A stretch of DNA of 25,775 nt from UBA10001 sp964349095 (lineage in GTDB: Bacteria > Patescibacteriota > Patescibacteriia > Veblenbacterales > UBA10138): positions 1-25,775 of the forward strand of contig CAYGFD010000006.1 of NCBI GenBank assembly GCA_964349095.1, in the 5' to 3' direction. This document shows positions 22,210 to 25,775 of the stretch, in pieces. The first letter of the stretch is position 1. Every line of letters begins with the position of its first letter. Below the pieces are notes generated by a model. The model was not told the DNA's origin. It did no database searches and worked only from the letters and a program-made list of their open reading frames with translations. Made by a program: the position numbers and the translations under genes.

Positions 22210-22521
22210 ATGAAAATAGCAGTACTACAAAGCAGTGGTAAGCAATATTTGGTTAAAGAGGGGGACAGTATTACGTTAGATAAACTAGTTGCTGAAAAAA
22301 GCAATGTTAAATTGTCTGAAGTATTATTGGTAGCTGACGGCGATACAGTAAAGATTGGTGCGCCTTTAGTGACGGGGGCCAATGTTGATACTAAAATTTT
22401 AAAAACCGGTAAAGGTAAGAAAGTAATTGTAGAAAAGTATAAACGCAAAGTAAGATATCACAAGAAATACGGACATCGCCAACCTAACAGTGTTTTGCAG
22501 GTTGAGAAAATAACTTTATAA
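22210..22521 (+). CDS. rplU: 50S ribosomal protein L21 (bL21)
   Basis: A 103-residue L21: MKIAVLQSSGKQYLVKEGD, then VLLVADGDTVKIGAPLV and KVIVEKYKRKVRYHKKYGHRQPNSVLQVEKI. It binds 23S rRNA domain regions near L20. Family length is exact. Usually rpmA (L27) follows, but here the next genes are two tiny proteins, so L27 must be encoded elsewhere. Confidence 0.97.
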   Translation: MKIAVLQSSGKQYLVKEGDSITLDKLVAEKSNVKLSEVLLVADGDTVKIGAPLVTGANVDTKILKTGKGKKVIVEKYKRKVRYHKKYGHRQPNSVLQVEKITL

Positions 22522-22552
22522 TAATTAGTCTAATAATTAATTATTTTAAACT

Positions 22553-22636
22553 ATGACATGCGATAAATGCGGTCTAGAAAACTGTCCATGCGATGATAAT
22601 GGATCATGCGCTTGCGGCGATGAATGTGGCTGCTAG
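22553..22636 (+). CDS. Tiny metallothionein-like cysteine-rich peptide
   Basis: A 27-residue ORF (ATG to TAG) 31 bases after rplU and well below normal gene-calling limits. It contains eight cysteines at positions 3, 6, 11, 13, 19, 21, 25 and 27, in CxxC and CxC patterns, with Asp, Glu and Gly between and no aromatic residues. This is the hallmark of metallothioneins: metal-thiolate cluster peptides that bind Zn, Cu or Cd. No Shine-Dalgarno site is seen; it would be read from the rplU transcript. It could alternatively be chance, but a random 27-codon ORF with 30% Cys is very improbable. Family membership is inferred from composition and spacing only. Confidence 0.65.
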   Translation: MTCDKCGLENCPCDDNGSCACGDECGC

Positions 22637-22701
22637 TTTTCAGAATCAATTATAACTAATCAGTTTACCCTGTGCTTTGTTAAAGTGTGAGGGTAATTAA
22701 G

Positions 22702-22707
22702 AAAGGA
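22702..22707 (+). promoter_or_regulatory. Shine-Dalgarno site of the 35-residue peptide gene
   Basis: AAAGGA seven bases before ATG 22715. One of the few good ribosome binding sites in the window, and the main reason for accepting the small ORF that follows. Confidence 0.6.
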
Positions 22708-22714
22708 CTAAAGT

Positions 22715-22822
22715 ATGTTATTTGATGATCCAAATATGCCTCAGACCGATATGCCAGCTGGCGATATGCCAGCAGCAGAGACTCCAGTTGAGGAGACTCC
22801 TTCTGAAGAGCAAAGTGCTTAA
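22715..22822 (+). CDS. Short acidic Met-Pro repeat peptide, unknown function
   Basis: A 35-residue ORF with a good Shine-Dalgarno site, directly before a strong terminator. The product has repeated M-P-x-x-D-M-P units (NMPQTDMPAGDMPAAE) followed by a Thr/Glu/Pro-rich tail (ETPVEETPSEEQ). It has no hydrophobic core, is strongly acidic and probably disordered. I do not recognise it. A 65-codon ORF on the opposite strand covers the same DNA but crosses the terminator and lacks support. Position suggests the last gene of the rplU transcript, or an independent one. Confidence 0.55.
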   Translation: MLFDDPNMPQTDMPAGDMPAAETPVEETPSEEQSA

Positions 22823-22833
22823 TTAAGTACTTA

Positions 22834-22870
22834 AAAACGACCCCGAATAAAATCGGGGTCGTTTTGTTTT
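22834..22870. terminator. Strong bidirectional terminator
   Basis: A perfect 13-bp stem (AAAACGACCCCGA at 22834-22846, TCGGGGTCGTTTT at 22853-22865) with a 6-base loop. T-runs follow in both directions (TTTTGTTTT on plus; TTTTTAAG on minus). It separates the rplU group from the convergent recR operon. Confidence 0.92.
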
Positions 22871-22885
22871 CCGCCACTTGGCGGA
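22870..22885. repeat. Small GC-rich hairpin between recR stop and terminator
   Basis: TCCGCC (22870-22875), loop ACTT, GGCGGA (22880-22885): a 6-bp palindrome immediately beyond the recR stop codon. No T-tract follows on either strand, so it is not a terminator by itself; it may stabilise the 3' end of the recR mRNA. Confidence 0.45.
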
Positions 22886-23485
22886 CTAGATCTCGTTTCT
22901 ACCTTTAATTGCGCTTTCCAGGGTGACCTCATCAGCGTATTCAAGATCGGCACCTATTGGTAATCCACGCGCCAATTTGGTGACCTTTATATTCAGCGGC
23001 TTGATTATTTTTGCTAAATAAAGTGACGTAGTTTCGCCATCCAAATCAGGATTCAATGCTAGCACAACTTCGGTTACGCCGTTAGCTTTTAGGCGATCGA
23101 TTAATTCTTTTATTTTTAATTGTTCAGGGGTTATTCCATCTAACGCCGACAGTAAGCCATTTAAAACGTGGTACTTTCCACTAAAGGCGTGGGTTTTTTC
23201 AATCACCGGAATGTTATGGCTTTCAGCCACCACGCATATCATATTGTTATTACGATTAGGATCTTTGCAAATATTACAAGGAGATTCGTTTGAAAAACGC
23301 TGGCAAGTCTTGCAGGTAATAACCTGAGCCTTAGCGTCGCGTAAGCTAGTAATTAAATTATCAATCACATCAGCTGGTTTTTTTAACAAATAATAAGCCA
23401 GCCTTTCCGCTGACTTTGGTCCTAGTCCGGGAAGGTGGGAGAGTTCCTGAATCAATTTTTCTAGCGCCTTAGGCGTGGGGGACAT
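22886..23485 (-). CDS. recR: Recombination protein RecR
   Basis: A 199-residue RecR, part of the RecFOR loading pathway for RecA at gaps. Order: helix-hairpin-helix LPGLGPKSAERLAYYLL (18-34), zinc finger C58/C61/C70/C73, Toprim domain (MICVVAES, then EVVLALNPDLDGETTSLYL) and the C-terminal LARGLPIGADLEYADEVTL. Length is exact for the family. It starts two bases after the ybaB stop. Confidence 0.96.
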   Translation of the reverse strand: MSPTPKALEKLIQELSHLPGLGPKSAERLAYYLLKKPADVIDNLITSLRDAKAQVITCKTCQRFSNESPCNICKDPNRNNNMICVVAESHNIPVIEKTHAFSGKYHVLNGLLSALDGITPEQLKIKELIDRLKANGVTEVVLALNPDLDGETTSLYLAKIIKPLNIKVTKLARGLPIGADLEYADEVTLESAIKGRNEI

Positions 23486-23487
23486 AA

Positions 23488-23790
23488 TTAATTCCAGTCC
23501 GGTAGCTTAATATTGCCTTCGCGTATTTTGCTAGACATTATTTTTTGCACTTTTTTTATACCGTCTTGGACAACTTCCTTAATAGCTTTTTCAACCTCAT
23601 CCTTTTTTTGTGGGTCTAGTAGCTCTGGATCAATTGAAATGTTTTCAATTTCTTGATTACCGTTCATAACCATCTTTATTTTTCCCCAAGCTGCCGTCGC
23701 TTCGACGCGTTCCTGAGAGAGGGTATTTTGAATAGTTTTAGCTTGTTGGCGAATGTCTTTAATTTGTTTGAGTTTGGAAAACATTGTCAT
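23488..23790 (-). CDS. YbaB/EbfC family nucleoid-associated protein
   Basis: A 100-residue DNA-binding protein. Features are MFSKLKQIKDIRQQAKTIQ, a helix at the start, then GKIKMVMNGNQEIENISIDPELLD (strands) and a C-terminal helix EVEKAIKEVVQDGIKKVQKIM. Family length is 100-110. It almost always lies beside recR, as here. Start is ATG 23790; a second ATG at 23784 is also possible. Confidence 0.93.
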   Translation of the reverse strand: MTMFSKLKQIKDIRQQAKTIQNTLSQERVEATAAWGKIKMVMNGNQEIENISIDPELLDPQKKDEVEKAIKEVVQDGIKKVQKIMSSKIREGNIKLPDWN

Positions 23791-23800
23791 AATGAATTTA

Positions 23801-25165
23801 TTATTGGTTAGGTTGTGAATGTTTATCTAAATTTTTAAATGAAACTCGGCCTTCGTCAAAGAATAATTTAACAACACCGGTTGGTCCGTTACGGTGTTTG
23901 GCGATATGGATTTCGGCAATATGCCTTTCGTCTTCGGAAATATCGTCGGCTTGGTAATTTTTATCTGCCGATTTTCTATAAATAAATAGCACCACGTCTG
24001 CATCTTGTTCAATTGAGCCTGATTCTCTTAAGTGAGCCAGTTTTGGAATGGCTGGTTTTGACATTTCAACAGCACGAGCTAGCTGTGATAGGGCCAGCAC
24101 TGGAACGTGTAGTTCTCGGGCGATAGCCTTGAGCCCTCTGGTAATTTCTGAAACTTCTTGCACGCGGTTATCGGTATTGCGACCTTCTAATAACTGTAAG
24201 TAGTCAACGATAATTAAACCCAACTTGTGTTCAGCTTGCAGTCGGCGCGCTTTGGTGCGTATTTCCATGATATTAGCTGTGGCCGAGTCATCAATAAAAA
24301 TCGGGGCTTCCGAAAGCACTCCCATGGCGTGACCGATTTTAGGAAAATCATCTTCTCTCTCGGAAAGTTTGCCGGTGCGCATACGCCACAGATCAACATT
24401 TGCCTCTGAACATAGCAACCTATCTACCAATTGTTCTTTAGACATTTCCAAGCTAAATATACCGACTGGTATTTTGGCATTTACAGAAACGTGACGGGCG
24501 ATGTCCAGAGCCAAGGTTGTTTTACCAACCGATGGACGGGCTGCTAGCACAATAAAGTCCGAGTTTTGCAAACCAGCGAGTAAATTATCAAGGTCAAGAA
24601 ATCCTGTGGCGATACCGCGCAACCTTCCACCTTCTTTATGTAGTTCATCAATACGATCAAAAGCGTCGGTCAGTACCGATTTAATTGGTATAAATGCTTG
24701 CTTATAGAATTTTTGTGAAACGCCAAATAATTTACTTTCGGCTTTATCTAATAAATCTTCAACATCATCACTTTCTTGATAAGCTAGCGCGGTGATTTCT
24801 TGTGACGACCGCAGTAATTTTCGTAAGGTGCTTTTACGTTGAACTATTTTGGCATAATGAGCAACGTTATAAGCCGTGGGGACGCTGTTGGCTAGTTCTG
24901 TTAAATAAGTGTGGCCACCAATAGCCTCCAGTATTCCTTTTTCTTGTAACTTACTACCCAAACTAAGAACGTCGATTGGAGCACGCTCTTCGTACAGCTC
25001 CATCATTGATTCATAAATTTTCCCGTTGTTATCTTTATAAAAATCGGTAAAGTCTAAAATATCCGCAACCTTAACAATTGCATCTTTGTCTATTAACAAA
25101 GAACCCAAAGTGGACGCTTCGGCTTCGAGGTTTTGAGGGGGTACTTTATCTATTAATTCCGACAT
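23801..25165 (-). CDS. dnaB: Replicative DNA helicase DnaB
   Basis: A 454-residue hexameric fork helicase. The N-terminal domain spans residues 1-105 (PPQNLEAEASTLGSLL, primase interaction). The RecA-like domain has Walker A ARPSVGKTT (209-217), the SLEMSKEQL motif (238-246), Walker B IIVDYLQL (318-325) and LRESGSIEQDADVV (379-392) with the arginine finger region. No intein is visible. It is the first gene of a dnaB-ybaB-recR operon; a promoter lies just upstream. Confidence 0.97.
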   Translation of the reverse strand: MSELIDKVPPQNLEAEASTLGSLLIDKDAIVKVADILDFTDFYKDNNGKIYESMMELYEERAPIDVLSLGSKLQEKGILEAIGGHTYLTELANSVPTAYNVAHYAKIVQRKSTLRKLLRSSQEITALAYQESDDVEDLLDKAESKLFGVSQKFYKQAFIPIKSVLTDAFDRIDELHKEGGRLRGIATGFLDLDNLLAGLQNSDFIVLAARPSVGKTTLALDIARHVSVNAKIPVGIFSLEMSKEQLVDRLLCSEANVDLWRMRTGKLSEREDDFPKIGHAMGVLSEAPIFIDDSATANIMEIRTKARRLQAEHKLGLIIVDYLQLLEGRNTDNRVQEVSEITRGLKAIARELHVPVLALSQLARAVEMSKPAIPKLAHLRESGSIEQDADVVLFIYRKSADKNYQADDISEDERHIAEIHIAKHRNGPTGVVKLFFDEGRVSFKNLDKHSQPNQ

Positions 25166-25177
25166 AGTTGTGTGTAT

Positions 25178-25206
25178 AGTTTACTTGCCTTTATGCTCTT
25201 TATCAA
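25178..25206 (-). promoter_or_regulatory. Predicted promoter of dnaB-ybaB-recR
   Basis: On the minus strand TTGATA (25206-25201), 17-base spacer, TAAACT (25183-25178), twelve bases before the dnaB ATG. The mRNA leader would be about five bases. Confidence 0.5.
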
Positions 25207-25296
25207 GCCTCGACCATTCACATATTGTAAACAGTCTTTTCCACAACATTACCTGTTCAACTAGACATTTTCCTTTAAATTAGCTACTTTCAATCT

Positions 25297-25775
25297 ATGT
25301 TTAATGATGATAATGATTACGTTATATTTGATGTTGAGACCACGGGTATGAAGCCTGAGGATGGCCATGGGGTGGTAGAGCTCGCGGCCCAAAGGGTTCA
25401 CGGTCGTCAGATTGTTGATGAATTTGATTCAATAGTGAATCCGGGAGTTAAAATAGATAAAGAGGCCGAGGCAGTTCACGGGATATCGAATGAAATGGTA
25501 CAAAAAGAGGGGAGACCATTAATTGAAGTAATTCCAGCCTTTGTACTTTTTGCTAGTGGCGCAACGATAGTGGCTCATAATATCAGTTTTGATTTGGGTT
25601 TTATAAATAAACATTTAAAAGATTTGAAGTTGCCTGTTTTAAATAACCCGATGATTGATACTTTACAGCTAGCTCGAAGCAAAGTTATTGTCGGGAGCTA
25701 TAGCTTGGCGTATTTGGCAAGGCATTTTAGTATTCCACAACCAAAGGCGCACCGAGCTCTTGCAGATGTAGAAGT
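25297..25775 (+). CDS. DnaQ-like 3'-5' exonuclease (DEDDh), partial
   Basis: A partial gene running off the window: 159 complete codons from ATG 25297. Exo I is FDVETTG at residues 11-17 (catalytic D and E), Exo II is AHNISFDLGFI at about 94-104, and Exo III-epsilon is AHRALADVE near the end (H and D), giving the DEDDh set. The intervening VNPGVKIDKEAEAVHGIS is typical of DNA polymerase III epsilon-type proofreading exonucleases. It might be a stand-alone epsilon subunit or part of a longer protein such as a DinG-type fusion; the rest is out of view. Divergent from dnaB; a 131-base gap lies between. Confidence 0.88.
   Translation, partial: MFNDDNDYVIFDVETTGMKPEDGHGVVELAAQRVHGRQIVDEFDSIVNPGVKIDKEAEAVHGISNEMVQKEGRPLIEVIPAFVLFASGATIVAHNISFDLGFINKHLKDLKLPVLNNPMIDTLQLARSKVIVGSYSLAYLARHFSIPQPKAHRALADVE

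Noticed and set aside
22519..22542. AT-only inverted/direct repeat TAATAATTA after rplU as a terminator
   Set aside because: Only A-T pairs, no proper T-tract; likely just AT-rich spacer DNA.
22680..22877. 65-codon ORF on the minus strand
   Set aside because: It crosses the perfect 13-bp terminator and lies antisense to the plus-strand 35-codon ORF, which has a good ribosome binding site; the product looks like read-through of the hairpin.
25237..25245. DnaA-box-like TTTTCCACA between dnaB and the exonuclease
   Set aside because: One mismatch to TTATNCACA and only one copy; not enough to propose an origin.

Overview
The window looks like chromosome from a streamlined bacterium of the Candidate Phyla Radiation (Patescibacteria), possibly a Parcubacteria-type lineage. 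This rests on gene content and style. The core ribosomal-protein cluster is complete except that S5 is followed by L15 after one base, leaving no room for L30, whose absence is a known CPR trait. The DNA is AT-rich, genes are packed with gaps of 1-11 bases, clear Shine-Dalgarno sites are rare, and many tiny proteins sit between conserved genes. TGA acts as an ordinary stop (adk, the DUF192 gene), so the UGA-recoding CPR lineages are unlikely. The lineage is an inference; no marker phylogeny could be run.

Layout. (1) 33-3380: a cation/Ca2+ exchanger-like membrane protein, a minus-strand 55-residue L28 gene with its own promoter and terminator, an M50 site-2 protease, an RNHCP zinc protein and an MFS transporter. 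(2) 3388-8399: a str-type operon behind a near-consensus promoter (S12, S7, EF-G), a small Phd/YefM-like protein, then EF-Tu with its own promoter and a strong Shine-Dalgarno site, then S10. (3) 8400-18411: a structured leader, then L3-L4-L23-L2-S19-L22-S3-L16-L29-S17-L14-L24-L5-S14-S8-L6-L18-S5-L15-SecY, closed by an intrinsic terminator. (4) 18409-21345: adenylate kinase (predicted leaderless), methionine aminopeptidase, RuvX and a WecA/TagO-type polyprenyl-phosphate sugar-phosphate transferase. (5) 21303-22870: an unrecognised GC-rich small protein on the minus strand, a DUF192 membrane-anchored protein, L21, a 27-residue metallothionein-like peptide and a 35-residue acidic Met-Pro repeat peptide, ending in a strong bidirectional terminator. 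(6) 22886-25775: a minus-strand dnaB-ybaB-recR replication/repair operon and, divergently, a DnaQ-like exonuclease cut by the window edge.

The genes mostly serve translation (ribosome, elongation factors), protein export and maturation (SecY, Map), nucleotide balance (Adk), envelope glycan initiation and DNA replication/repair. Novelty lies in the small, poorly characterised proteins, the rplC leader, the leaderless-type promoters and the repeated one-base stop/start junctions. No tRNA, rRNA, CRISPR array or insertion sequence was seen. No gene-free stretch exceeds 300 bases; the longest (8400-8589) is described.
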